From: Quillaja saponaria
Taxonomy: Eukaryota > Streptophyta > Magnoliopsida > Fabales > Quillajaceae
Reading direction: 5' to 3'
Length of the DNA: 64,000 bases
NCBI GenBank assembly: GCA_029379385.1
Contig: CM055609.1
Coordinates: forward strand, 7,812,001 to 7,876,000
This document shows positions 1 through 11,395 of this stretch, piece by piece. Position 1 is the first letter of the stretch. Every line of letters begins with the position of its first letter. A program made the position numbers and the translations under genes. A model generated the notes under the pieces. That model did no database searches and was not told the origin of the DNA. It saw only the letters and a list, made by a program, of their open reading frames with translations.

Positions 1-2592
1 CCATCCAAGGCCTTCATCTTTTTTGCTTACGTGGCAATACGCACGTGCCACTCCTACTACGCTATAAGTATAGATAAGCCTTGTCATGGGAAACTAGCCT
101 GGGGCCTGAGCTAGCTAGTAGCTACCCAATCTTTTATGCATCATTCCCAAAATACCCCTTGACTTTGCTTTTTATAATACTTTTCTTTTTTTCTGAAGGT
201 CTCATTTTCTCTCTTGAAAATGTAAATTCTTCTTTCTCAAGTAGTATCACTGTATATATATAGAAAAAGTACGTTTCATTTCTTACAACTTCAAATTTAA
301 AATAAAAACCAGGAGGCACCGATCTAGGACTGAAAACACTCGAAAGGTCTCCCCTATGACCAAGTTGTTGATTCTAACATACGATTAATTGAACCTAGTG
401 AGTCATACAATGAGCAATCTAGTTTTTTAGGTACTCATTACCCAATTGATTACGTTTCATCTCCCGTCAAGTTCATTTGACTGGATCATAATCATTCATT
501 TCTCATAATCCATTACTTAATTTATGTAAAAATAGAATAATTATATTTTGGCCCCAAAATATGTATTAAATTTTCATATGAACTGGGGCTATAACCCTGA
601 ACTAATGATGTATCTAGACGATGTTAAAGCATAGCCTCACATTGGTTGTATGACAATAATCTCAAAAGAAGCTTTTCAATCAAATGAAAATCTAACTAGA
701 AGCCAACACAAGCCAAACTCAATTCAAAATCTTATAAGGTCAGACAAGATGTTGGCAGGAACGTATTGGAGACAAGTAGATCTAATCAGAAAACAGAGGG
801 TTCCCAACAAGTTTTTTTCTTCTTTTACTAATATAGAAAATATGTATTGTATACATTCACACAAAATAAGTATTTATTGTAATGAAAGTGCCCAACTGTT
901 TTTTTTTTATTATTATTTGTATCTGTAATTAGATTTTTTTTAACTGGTGTTCTAGAAATACTTGTTAAAAGTTAAATTTTTGACAAATTATATTTATTAT
1001 AACTTAACAAATGAATATTATGAATCATTTATGAAGGAAAGAGACAAAAATAAAGCATTCAACAAAACTGTGAATAAAAATAGAAATACCAATTTTTTTT
1101 TGCAAGTTGCATTACGAGTTATTTCACATGATTAATTTTTATTGTAACACTTACTAAAATAAAATAAAATTAGGTACAAACTATATCACTTTCAAGACTG
1201 GTATGTATAGTTCATTCACCATTGAACAAATAGAGATCTCACTCAAAAGAAATATTATGATTAGTCATCTAATCAATTAACTAAGTTAATGCCATGCTCT
1301 TAACATATTTAATTTTTTTTTTTAAAGTAAGTTATGACAATAATCGTATTCATGTTAATAAATAATTTATATATATAAAAAAAAAGCTTAAATTAATAAG
1401 TGAGGGTACTTGAATTTTAAGAAAGAAACAAAATTTGTTTTACTTTTGTTTAAGTAATATTATGTATACAAATTATTTAAAATGAAAATGAAAAAAATAA
1501 TAATATTTTGTTCCTAATTCAGAAATGACCAAAATGAACTTAGGATCTCATCGTCTTTCTAAAGAAATGGTTTTCCATTGGAAGCCTAGACTGTAGAAAG
1601 TAGATAGCACGAATATGATGTCAGGAAATAGACTCAGACTTAGAGAGAAAGAATAAACGTAAAATAAAATAAAAAACAAAAGAAAAAGAAAAAAATAATA
1701 ATAGAAGACTCAAGAGAGACTGTAGACAAAGAACCATGAAAGAAAGTGGATTGTAAAAGAAGAGAGAGAAAAGGAAAAACAAAAAAAGAGAGAAAGAGAC
1801 AATCAAAGAAAGCCAGAAAGAGTTGCCTGCAAGTTTCTGACATAGCCAGCCAAACCATTCACTGACGACCGTCTCAGGCCTCCCTCAACCGCCGCCCATC
1901 TCTCCTTCCGGTGGTCCTCTTCTACTACTTTCCTTCTTCTTCTTCTTCTTCTTATTGGGTATACTATTCTCAGGATCACAACCCTTATGGGGTATCTACT
2001 ATGAAAGAGAAAGATCAAGTCTTTACTCTTTGTTTCCCTCGTTGGCCATGAACATGTTTTAAGCTTTTTGATCCAGGCTGTGTTTTACATTCAGGTGGTG
2101 TCCAAAAGCTACTAAAGCTTGGAGCTTTTTTTAGTGCTTGTTCTTGATCCATTTTCTTCATCTTGCCTATTGTGATCACAGACCTTCCCTTTTTGGATTT
2201 AGTCCACGTCCCGAATTGCAAAAACAGAGAGTATCTTTTTTCCTTTTATGTCTTCAACTCTCATAAATTGAATTTATTGTTGGATATATAAGTGAAAATC
2301 CTGGAGATTTAATGGGGGTTCAATGAAATAGATACTACATAAATTGAGTAACAGTCTACCAGATTACGTTCATTATTATTGAAGAATTTGGAGAAAACGG
2401 TAGGCCATGGTTTTGTGGTGGCTAAGTGGCCAATATGAAAGAATTAGTTGAAAAATACACAAGATAGTGGTAATATTGATCGTCGCTGTTTTTTGCTTAG
2501 ATTAAATTTTAAGGCTCAATCACTGACACGTCTAGTTCACAATCCAACCTTCAATTCTAAACGGTTTCACCTGGATACCACCCACTTGTTAA
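1..2592. other. Intergenic region left of the first Dof gene
   Basis: No convincing gene is seen. The stretch is AT-rich with short open frames of no recognisable family. Around 1640-2230 the composition changes: purine-rich sequence is followed by a pyrimidine-rich block with a CTT microsatellite (seven units, 1933-1953). A minus-strand frame near 2015-2221 is open but is not recognised. The last 300 bases are presumably the promoter of the Dof gene that follows. Confidence 0.6.
28..51. promoter_or_regulatory. Paired ACGT-core (G-box/ABRE-like) sites
   Basis: TACGTGGC (28-35) and the palindrome GCACGTGC (41-48) lie within 21 bases. GTGGCA (31-36) and TGCCAC (46-51) form a perfect inverted repeat. 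ACGT cores of this kind are classic bZIP and bHLH binding sites. The gene they would serve probably lies left of the window. Confidence 0.35.
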
Positions 2593-2600
2593 TATAAATA
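2593..2600 (+). promoter_or_regulatory. TATA box of the first Dof gene
   Basis: TATAAATA lies 69 bases upstream of the chosen ATG at 2662, which predicts a transcription start near 2625 and a leader of about 35-40 bases. This supports the ATG and argues against an upstream coding exon. Confidence 0.6.
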
Positions 2601-2661
2601 GGACACCACCCAAGCGCAAAAGACACATATCCAGAAAGAAAAAAAAGATTCACAGAAAAAT

Positions 2662-3538
2662 ATGCAGCAAGACAGAGAAGGAGGAAGAGGAGGATCGCAG
2701 CCTCAACAACAACAGCAGCAGCAGCCTCAGCAATGCCCTCGATGTCAGTCCCTCAACACCAAGTTCTGTTATTACAACAACTACAGCCTTTCTCAGCCTC
2801 GGTACTTTTGCAAGGCGTGTAAAAGGTATTGGACTCAAGGTGGAACCTTGAGAAACATACCAGTTGGTGGTGGTTGCCGGAAAGGAAAGCGTGCCAAAAC
2901 GTCTGCATCATCATCTTCCCTAGCTGAGGATACAAGGTCTCTGCCTCAACAATCCCCACAGCAAGCTCAAGTGCAGCCGGAATTTACAGCAGCCCCACCA
3001 AACATCATCTCCTCCACCTCAATTCCAAGGGCCAAAGAGCCTGTTGGTGCTATGAGTTCTGGGGTTTCATACTATCCTTCTGGTAGGTATTTGTCTTCTT
3101 TGGGAGCAATTCATTCTCTGAATCAATCACAACCCTTCAACCAATTGGTGGGTTCTTCTAATTTGAATGTTCCACCAAGATTCAATGTCCCCTCTGCAAC
3201 AACAGCAGCGTCCAACTCAACAGTACGAATTTTATCAAATGGATAACAGAGAAAGGCGCCTAGAAACTCCATATCATGCTGCAGATCAAAGTTTTATTCA
3301 AACAACTTTTTCTCCTGCTATCAGTTCAGGTTCTCAACTTGATTGGCCTCAACGTTACATTATGAACAATAATGCTAGTCATATGGCACCTTCTGATGTC
3401 ACTTTGTGGAGTACTATAAGCACAGCTTCTATAGCTGGGACTGATGCTGATACTAGTTCCAATCCTGCTGGCCCTTCTCCTTTGATCCCTAATCAATGGC
3501 CTGATGATATTCTGCCTGGATATGGCTCTTCCCCATGA
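2662..3538 (+). CDS. Dof zinc-finger transcription factor, with an apparent frameshift
   Basis: Plant-specific Dof factor that binds AAAG-core DNA in the nucleus. After a glutamine-rich N-terminus, the zinc finger shows C25-x2-C28-x21-C50-x2-C53, followed by the usual basic tail (GGGCRKGKR). The rest is low complexity rich in Q, S, N and P, normal for Dof activation regions. The frame that begins at 2662 stops at 3246, but a second frame continues to 3538 with Dof-like C-terminal sequence ending LPGYGSSP. The join is at 3190-3196, where CCCCTCTG would read on correctly with one C fewer or with CT added. The conceptual product is about 291 residues in one exon. A related Dof lies 6.6 kb away on the other strand. 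Family certain; exact orthologue not assigned. Confidence 0.88.
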
Positions 3539-6500
3539 ACTGAGAGAGCATAGTAAAAGTTAGAGGTAGTTAACATTTGTCTTTGTATAGAGAAGAAACC
3601 CGGCACCAGTGAGTTTTTATTTGCATTGCTCTGGTTGGTTATGTAAAACATTGGATAGGATGGAAATTTGTGTTTTGGGTGTTGCTTTTATTTGCTTTTT
3701 GCAATGGAGAATTTCTGGGTTGCAACTTGGAAGTCAGGTTGTTTTGAAACTTCTATAATATGATTATACAGTTATTAAGTAGAAAATGTTGGTGAGCTTT
3801 AATTTGTTCCTGTTGCCTTTATAGCTTTATCCTTCTCTTTAAACTAATGTCTTCTTTTAAGGAATGACTACACTTTAAGAACTAGTTGGTTAGGAAAGCA
3901 GAATTACTAAGAAGAATTAAGGTAATTGATAAATGAATGGGTAAAGTAGGCGATGTCATTGTGAAAAATTAATGGGCAAGATGCTTCAATTTGTGCATGT
4001 GGGCGACTGAGGATTCACTTGCTTTTGAGCTTTCACTTTGCACAGTTCCATATGTTCTTACATGAAACAGTTTTAAGAGGTAGACTTTGTTTCTGAAACA
4101 GAAAAACTACCTACAATTTTTCTTTTTTGGTGTTTAACGTATAGTTTGTGTAAATTATATGTTCCTAGTTTTCTTTTTACGTAGAAAATGTAGAGATGCG
4201 TGAATGAAAAACTTCTCAAAGAGTAGAGTTTTTCCTTTTTATACATTGAATATTGCTCATGTTGATGTTTATTTTGTAACTGTGCAATGGATAAGATTTT
4301 ATAGTGTGAATTTTTTTAGTCATTTAGGTAAGATAAGAAATGTTATGTACACTATAAAATATTATTTAAAAAAATAAAAATAAAAAATATAGTAATTTAT
4401 TTTATTTTTTAGAGTATTTGTAATACACTTAATATTATTTATAATATATATAACAATATCATATCAAAAATGAATTTTAAATTTTCTATTCACTAGTGAA
4501 TCTGAAATTATACCAACACGTTATATTTTAAATAAATTAAATAACTGGAAAAATTGTTAAATTATGATAAAAAATAATTTTAAGTAAAACAAAATTAATT
4601 TTGAACAAAAATCTTCTTTTTTAATGATTATCTTAGTGCTAGAAATGCATGCATGCCTTTGATTGATGTTATATTTAACGTACAAAATAAAATGGCAGAC
4701 ATGTGACCTGCATGGTTTTAGTCTTATCACACCGTCGACAGACGTTAATGGTTGATGTGATAGTCAATATTTGTTTTTAACCCACACTGTTTTTATCCTC
4801 CACACTCAATTTGCGCATTAAAAAAAAAATGACTATATTAGTAAAATAATCAATAGACACGGAACTTAATAATTCTTAGGTAAGATTTTAAAAATAATTT
4901 TTTTAGACTATTAACTGAATATTAATTTAGAAATATCTTGTTAAAGAAATCAATGACTTTCATAATATCATAATCTATGCAATATCATGTTCATATCTTT
5001 CTATTCTTCAAGTGAAAAAATTATATTGTCGTAAAATAAAAATTAAATATTTGATTTAATTCAAATAAATTATATTTTTAATTTATGATAAAACAATATT
5101 TCAATTTTATTTTAATTTAATTTATTTTAAATTGAATCATTATAATGTAACAAATTTTGGACTGAACCGAATTTAAACCTAAATGGATCCATCGACATGG
5201 ATCCGTACAGGCTACATGCATGGGGGGAAGAAGCCAGTGTCTAACTTTACTAACATTGTGAAGTGCAACATGATTTTGATGCTTGGAGTCCTTCCTCTCC
5301 TCTGTATCTCCTTGAAGATATAAAATCATCAATAATAAAGGAGTGGTGTGGTGGGTCCCAAATATGTCATTCTTTTGCGACTCGAAGCCAAAAACAATTT
5401 AGTCCCTACATTCCTTTCTTCTATAATATTCAATATTTTGAATTGCTTCCACCATCATTGGCTCAGATTGACGGAAGACCAATCTTCTTAATTTATTTGT
5501 GTTGATGGCTCGATTTTTTTGGCATCATCTTATATCTAAAATATTTTTATCATATTTATATCATAAGCTAAAGCGAATTTTTTTTTTCTAAATGATAACG
5601 ATATTGTATGTGAACGCTAAATTTATTTTTAATAAAAATTATCAAAAAAATATAATTCTTAATTCATTTAAGATTTGAAAATTTGTTTCTTAATTATTAT
5701 CTTGATTTTTATTTTAATTGCATGACAAATTGTGTTTCATTGCATTGAATGTGATCATATGGTCTTTGGTGAAATATTACTTAATTGATTACCACTAATG
5801 TCGGTTAAAAGCTTATGACGTGGCACTTTCTCATTGGAATTTTAAGATAATCATACACCGTTTATTAATTTTTAAATTGCTGTCCCCACTTGACATGCGT
5901 GTTCAGTCATCCCAATCGATTTGATTACATAAAATAATGACTTAAAATTTGATTCAATCAATTAACTTTTATTTTTATAAAATGAAATAACTATTAAAAA
6001 ATAAAAGGAATGTAAAAGATCTCAGTTTTTATATAAAAAAGAATATATTCGATCCTAGTTTAGTGTGAAGAAGAAGGCATGCCAACTAAAACAGAGAGAG
6101 AGACAGATATTCCAAGTTAACCACCTTTTTCAACATCTGTTGACTTGGTTTCATTATTAAAATTACTGAAAGAGACATTCTTTCTACCTCAATAGATAAA
6201 TTTTTGTCAGCTTTCAGATGGGGCCCACTATTTTATTTCAAGCTACAGTACATTCTGTATACATTTATTATTATTTTTAAGGAAAAAAAAAATATATATA
6301 TCTTTACTTTTGTGGTTCCTTGTTTTGAAAGAATTCTATTTATTTGCATAACGATTTGTAAAACTATTCTATTTGAAATGATTTACTTTTTAAACTCTGT
6401 CAATTTTGAATTTTATTTAATAAATGTAGCAACTTTAAAATTTGTAAACTTCGACTTTAAACTTGAGTGAGCCCAGCTTGTTTAGTATAATATATTTAGA

Positions 6501-8039
6501 TTTTTTTATGTAAATGGAATTGTTTATAAACAAGTTTGATAGATTTTTTATAAATATTATATATTTTTTAGAAAAGTACTGAATATAGATTTAATTATTA
6601 ATTATTTTTAGAAGGCTATAGATTTAATTTTAAAGGATATAGAAACAAATTAAAAAATAAATTTTTATGTGAACTCATCTAAATTTATTTCATATATATA
6701 ACTATTTAGTTTTTCATTTGAAAAAACTAAAGAAATAACTAATTAAGAGAAACTTTCTTTTTTATTTATAAAAAAAACTTGAAGAAAACCAACTCACCAA
6801 AGGTTCCCATCTCAAGCCATTTTAAGAAAAAGCAATTATAACAAATTTTAAAATATTTTTAAAATAAAAAATTCTCAGTATCTTCAACTGCTTATAAAAT
6901 TTTTGGCCAAAAAATTTACACATTAAAACAATTATATATATTATTCTTACAAAATTAAACTTCTAACACACAAGGCTATTTTAATATAATTCAAAAATCT
7001 CTAACTTTTCGAGTAGAAACTCAATCTCAATTTATATTTGTAAACATTTTATCAAATATGGACTTACGATTTTTAATCAACTCGAGCTTTGTTTTAACAC
7101 TAGCCAAGTAAAATAAAAAAGGCCTAAATACAAACAGCAAGTTGTCTTGGTTTAGTTGTTATTTATGTGGAGAAAGATTTGGTTGCGAGTAATTGTTAAG
7201 TCATAACTAATAAATGTAAGTGGTTTGGAATGCTTGTCATCTTTCTATTTGGCTTACATCAAGAATGATTTTGGTGGAGCTAGCTGCCTAGCATATGTAA
7301 TTCATGCAATATTTTAATAAACTCTCATTATTGTTAATTAAGTTGGTGAGATTAATTAAGAAACATCGATCAGGACTAAGATTTGGTGAGCATGACATGA
7401 GAAGAGTATTTAATTTATTTTAATTATTCTCATTTTCTACGCCTGAGTCAATGGCGAAATATATGCTTAATAAATTATGATTAAATATTAATTTTGTATT
7501 ATTATGTTAGATTATGATGGTTGAAACTAATAAAGAATGAAGATAATAACTTAAATTAAATTATAATTAATCGTGGTTATGGAATTCTCGAAGTTGTGTT
7601 TACGCAAAAGTAAAAAGACTAGTTTAATTCGTGAAATAGTAAATATCTAATGGGCCTGTATGGCCCAAAGAGTGTCGGTTATTGGGCGTCACTGCCACAT
7701 TACTTCTCATCAATTAGAAGAAGCTCATATACAAGTTGGTCAAAACCCAAGAGTAAAGACAACCTTCTCATTCTGATGTGTAAGCTATTATTTGAAACAT
7801 GTAATTTGTTTCCATTTAGTGAATTAGAATTAAAATTGGGGAATTAGGCTATTTAATTCTTCTTCTTTTTTTGGCTAGAATTAGAATTTTCAATTCAATT
7901 ATTAAAAATTGAAAAGCAACTTCAAAATATTATTTTCACTTCTTATGGATAGCTTAAAATTTATAATGTTTATGTGTTATTTTCGATAGCTACTTATTTA
8001 TATAATATAATGCAATAATATCGCTCACTACCACCAACA
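3539..8039. other. Gene-poor intergenic DNA
   Basis: The first 200-300 bases are presumably the 3' UTR of the Dof gene. Beyond that the sequence is very AT-rich, with no open frame resembling a known family on either strand, no RNA gene recognised and no clear transposon terminus. A TGACGTGGCA element (ACGT core) occurs near 5817. Confidence 0.55.
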
Positions 8040-8480
8040 ATCTCTGCTACTCACTAGTAATTTCGTTCACTTGCCTCAATCAACCACTGTCACTATTGAC
8101 CTGTCAAACACCATTGAGACAAACAAAGACGGCAACAACTTCCATAGAGATCTACCAGAATGACGACAACCATAATTGGGATCCTCGAAAGATGACAACA
8201 ACTATCCTCAAACCTTGTAGAAGACGGTGGAAACACTATTGGATACGACGACAACCACAGCCAAAAACTTCCAAAGACTACGACAACCATTATTGAAAAT
8301 TTCCGGAGACAACCATTATTGAAAGTTTCCGGAGACAACGATAACCACCATCAAGTACTTGAAGCGAGCAATTCCGATTGTAATTCTTTGTGTGAACCAA
8401 ACTCGTATACTGTAATCCTAACCAATTTCAATTTTAAATGCAATGAATTCAAATGCAACCTAACTGAAACTCCAATTACT
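8040..8480 (-). repeat. Degenerate CAACCA/GGTGGT-type repeat, probable non-autonomous element remnant
   Basis: Composition shifts to repeated ACAACCA/GACGACAA words on the plus strand (TGGTTGT on the minus strand), flanked on the right by AATTC-rich sequence. Inside it, 8282-8333 is a perfect-length tandem pair of 26-base units with one mismatch, sharing the word TTTCCGGAGACAAC. Long open frames on both strands are a by-product of the biased composition. A similar patch in the opposite orientation lies in FES1 intron 1 (49605-50240). Confidence 0.4.
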
Positions 8481-9900
8481 CATGCATTATCTTAGAAGGA
8501 AGAATTACTTTTTTAGATAGCAGCTCTCTTAAGAGATTATTAGTTTATTACATTGAAAGACCAATATTAAAATATATACATATCCTTTCCACGTATAAAC
8601 TGTGATTAATTATTCGTTTTTATGTTAATATTCACCTCAGAATCGTCTAAGTATGTATGGAAGTTTTTCTTTCTAGAAACCAAACTACTTTGCCTTGTCA
8701 TTTTGTTAAACATCAAAACAAATAATTAAGTACTCTCTCTCACACACACACGACTTATAATTAGTGCATGCAACACAACTTGTCTTAACTTGAACTTTAG
8801 AATTTACCAATTAGTGGTGAAAATCTGAGACTTTCATTTTTCAAGTTTGCAGTACTATAAATCTTGGTTGGGAAATGGGAGGGTCGACGGATTGTATATA
8901 ATAAAGAACATATGCTAACTAATTCTATGTCTATCTAGTCCAATAAAATTTGCCTAATTCTCTTCCACATGAAAGTTAAAGATAATAAGCATATGACATG
9001 AATATATATGAACATACAAACCATAGGGCATGGACCAAGAAGTGAGCCTAAACAAACTTTTCATGAATCAAAATAAGTCAAAGACTAACCTTGTTCAAAC
9101 TTTTTGTAACTACTCTTTCACCAAACAAACAAGTGAGATTGAAGAGAGGGAGTGTCGAGTTTCCCAAATAATTTTGAATTTGAATGTCGTAATAGTAAAT
9201 CTTAGAGGAATGGGAGAGAAGTATAATTTACTCTATGAATATTAGAATCTATGGCAGTCAGGAGATTTAGCATGAATAATTGGTTCTCAATTAGAATGGC
9301 CTGAAATGAAAACCAACGAGAAAAAAATTCTTGGAATTACCAAAACAACAAAAACTCAACATATATAACCCAAAGGCCAAACCATTCAGATACACTAATT
9401 AACCAAATTGCAATAACAATCTCCCTCTCTTTCTATACCATATTACCATTATACCAAATCCCATTATCCCCTAATTGAAAACAAAGTGAAACAATATTAG
9501 TTCCTCAATAGAATTCCTCATGATCTTTATTGAGGACTCCAACACATATATACCCCCCTTGCCAGTAAATCTCCAATATCCCCCACCTAACTACGTAATC
9601 ACAAATAGTAAATTGCGAAGAAAGGATCGACATGTCGAATTGTCATGCATATATACATACCAAATAATCAAAGGCTTACTTTTACCGAACTCTGAAAGTT
9701 GCACCAAGCCAAAAGGGTCATGACCTTTCTTCATGGAAAACACTGTGTAGAGGACGACGACGACGATGATGTTAAATGACAGGAAGAGGATCCGAGGTTC
9801 CTCTCAGCGCAATATATATAAGCAATTCTCAACCTTCACAAATAAAACCAACGGGCTGAATCATATATACTCTTGCAGCTGACATGATCGCTCCGATCCA
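8481..9900. other. Intergenic DNA 3' of the second Dof gene
   Basis: AT-rich DNA with no supported gene. Two Dof genes converge on the 3539-10147 interval. A small cluster of GACGACGACGATGATG trinucleotides occurs near 9753. Confidence 0.5.
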
Positions 9901-9942
9901 ATTTTCTTTTCTTTTTTTTTTTTTTCTTTTTTTTTTTTTTTT
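9901..9942. repeat. Poly-T rich tract
   Basis: Almost uninterrupted T with isolated C, about 42 bases long, roughly 200 bases beyond the stop codon of the minus-strand Dof gene. Confidence 0.8.
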
Positions 9943-10147
9943 GTAGCTTTTTCTTTCATTCTTTTTTGTAATCCACCATCAACAGAATCCTAAGTAGAGA
10001 ACTAAAGCAAAGGACGACCAAAAAGCTAGAGACTTTGAGAAACGAGGGAGAAATTTGAAAAATGATGCTTTTGGACGTTATTATGTGACACTTGTAGCTA
10101 GCTAGATGAGAGAAGTGATCACTGAAGATCCAATATTTGCTTGACCA

Positions 10148-11395
10148 TTAATCCAAGTATGAAGTACCCATAGCTGTTGCTGTATTCCAATAAAGTGAAG
10201 GATCAGAAAAACCTATTTGCTCCATCTGATTGTGGCTAGCACTACTATTCCAGTACTGTAACCTGTTCTGTCCTTCAACTTTCACTTCTTTTAAACCTAC
10301 AATTTCTGCTTCACTTCCACTAACCCCACTACTACCTGCTATTTGCAGATCTTCAAATGAAGGCAAAGCATGAAAATTGTGAGTAGCTGGACTATCTTTG
10401 ACTCCTCCATTGATGAATTTTTGCTGGTGGAGATTAGAGCTGAGCAGGGAAGCCATGATTGGAGTTGTGGTAGTAGCAGTTGAAGAGGTACCAAATATGG
10501 AAGAATAACTTGAAAGAAGTGAATTATTTGAAGCAAACCCATTTCTGTAATCATTCTTATCAGCTTCACTTGACAGAATTCCTGACGAAAAACTTAATCC
10601 AAGAGCATTTATTTGACGTTGAAGATCATAACCAGAAACTGTGTTTGCAGTGGAAACTGTGGAATTGTACCTGGGGAATTGAAGATTTATATGACATGGG
10701 TTATTGGATGACCCATAAAACAAAGGGTTAATTGGATTTGAAGTTGAAGACATATCGATCTGGGTTTGGGAATTGGAACTAGGAGCTGAAACTGAAGAAG
10801 AAGCAGAACCATCAATGGTGGCAGAGGAACTTGTTGGTCGTTTCACGCGCTTGTTTTTCCGGCATCCACCACCTACTGGAACATTTCTCAAGGTTCCACC
10901 TCTTGTCCAATATCTCTTGCAAGCCTTACAGAAGTGCCTTGGCTGAGACAAACTGTAATTATTATAGTAACAAAACTTAGTGTTTGATGAATCACAACGA
11001 GGACACTTGGGGGCTTGCTGTTGTTGTTGCAAAAGCTCTTGACCTGGTCTTTCCATTAACCTGTTGTTGTTACCAGTTGAACCCATTGAACCCTTTTGAT
11101 CATCTATCTGAATCTACACAAATAGAAATGGAAAAATGAGAAAAAAGAAGAAAAATTTTAAGGTAGTGTTCTCTAGGGTAAAATAACAAACACATGAACA
11201 ACATATTCTCTTCCAAAAGCAAACCAACAAAATTGGGGTGGTCATGTTTTTGTCTAATAATTGAGTAAGACAGATAGATAGAGATAGATAGAGATAGATA
11301 GAGAGAGAGAGAGAGAAATAGATGAATGAATGAACCTGTGGCCATTCATTAGTCGTTGGAGAAATGAGTAACATTTTCTGAGTGTTACCCAACAT
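10148..11395 (-). CDS. DOF1.4: DOF1.4-like Dof zinc-finger transcription factor (2 exons)
   Basis: Nuclear Dof transcription factor binding AAAG-core motifs. Exon 1 is 11395-11336 (20 codons, beginning MLGNTQKM and ending NEWPQ), intron 11335-11108 (GT-AG, 228 bases), exon 2 11107-10148, joined in phase 0; total 339 residues. The ATG inside exon 2 (11086) would give a shorter protein, but the short conserved-looking first exon and matching phase favour the spliced form. The zinc finger reads C55-x2-C58-x21-C80-x2-C83 and is followed by a basic [12 protein letters not shown] stretch. The remainder is S/N/T-rich and ends in an acidic-aromatic tail. Its zinc finger is very close to that of the Dof gene at 2662, including the unusual KACKRYWT. 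The DOF1.4 assignment rests partly on the recalled Arabidopsis neighbourhood (At1g28310 beside DEG15). Confidence 0.9.
11272..11332. repeat. GATA/GA microsatellite in a Dof intron
   Basis: Imperfect GATA and GATAGA units followed by a GA run and GAAT units occupy the 5' part of the Dof intron, immediately inside the splice donor. Length variation here is expected between individuals. Confidence 0.8.

Noticed and set aside
650..928. 92-codon plus-strand frame
   Set aside because: AT-rich, ends in a poly-F/Y run from a T-tract, and has no recognisable domain.
1621..2221. Several overlapping minus-strand open frames, some with R- or F-runs
   Set aside because: They arise from GA/CT-rich and CTT-repeat sequence, match no family, and overlap one another in different frames.
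8093..8338. Open frames on both strands
   Set aside because: Both are products of the repetitive composition of the patch and the 26-base tandem pair.
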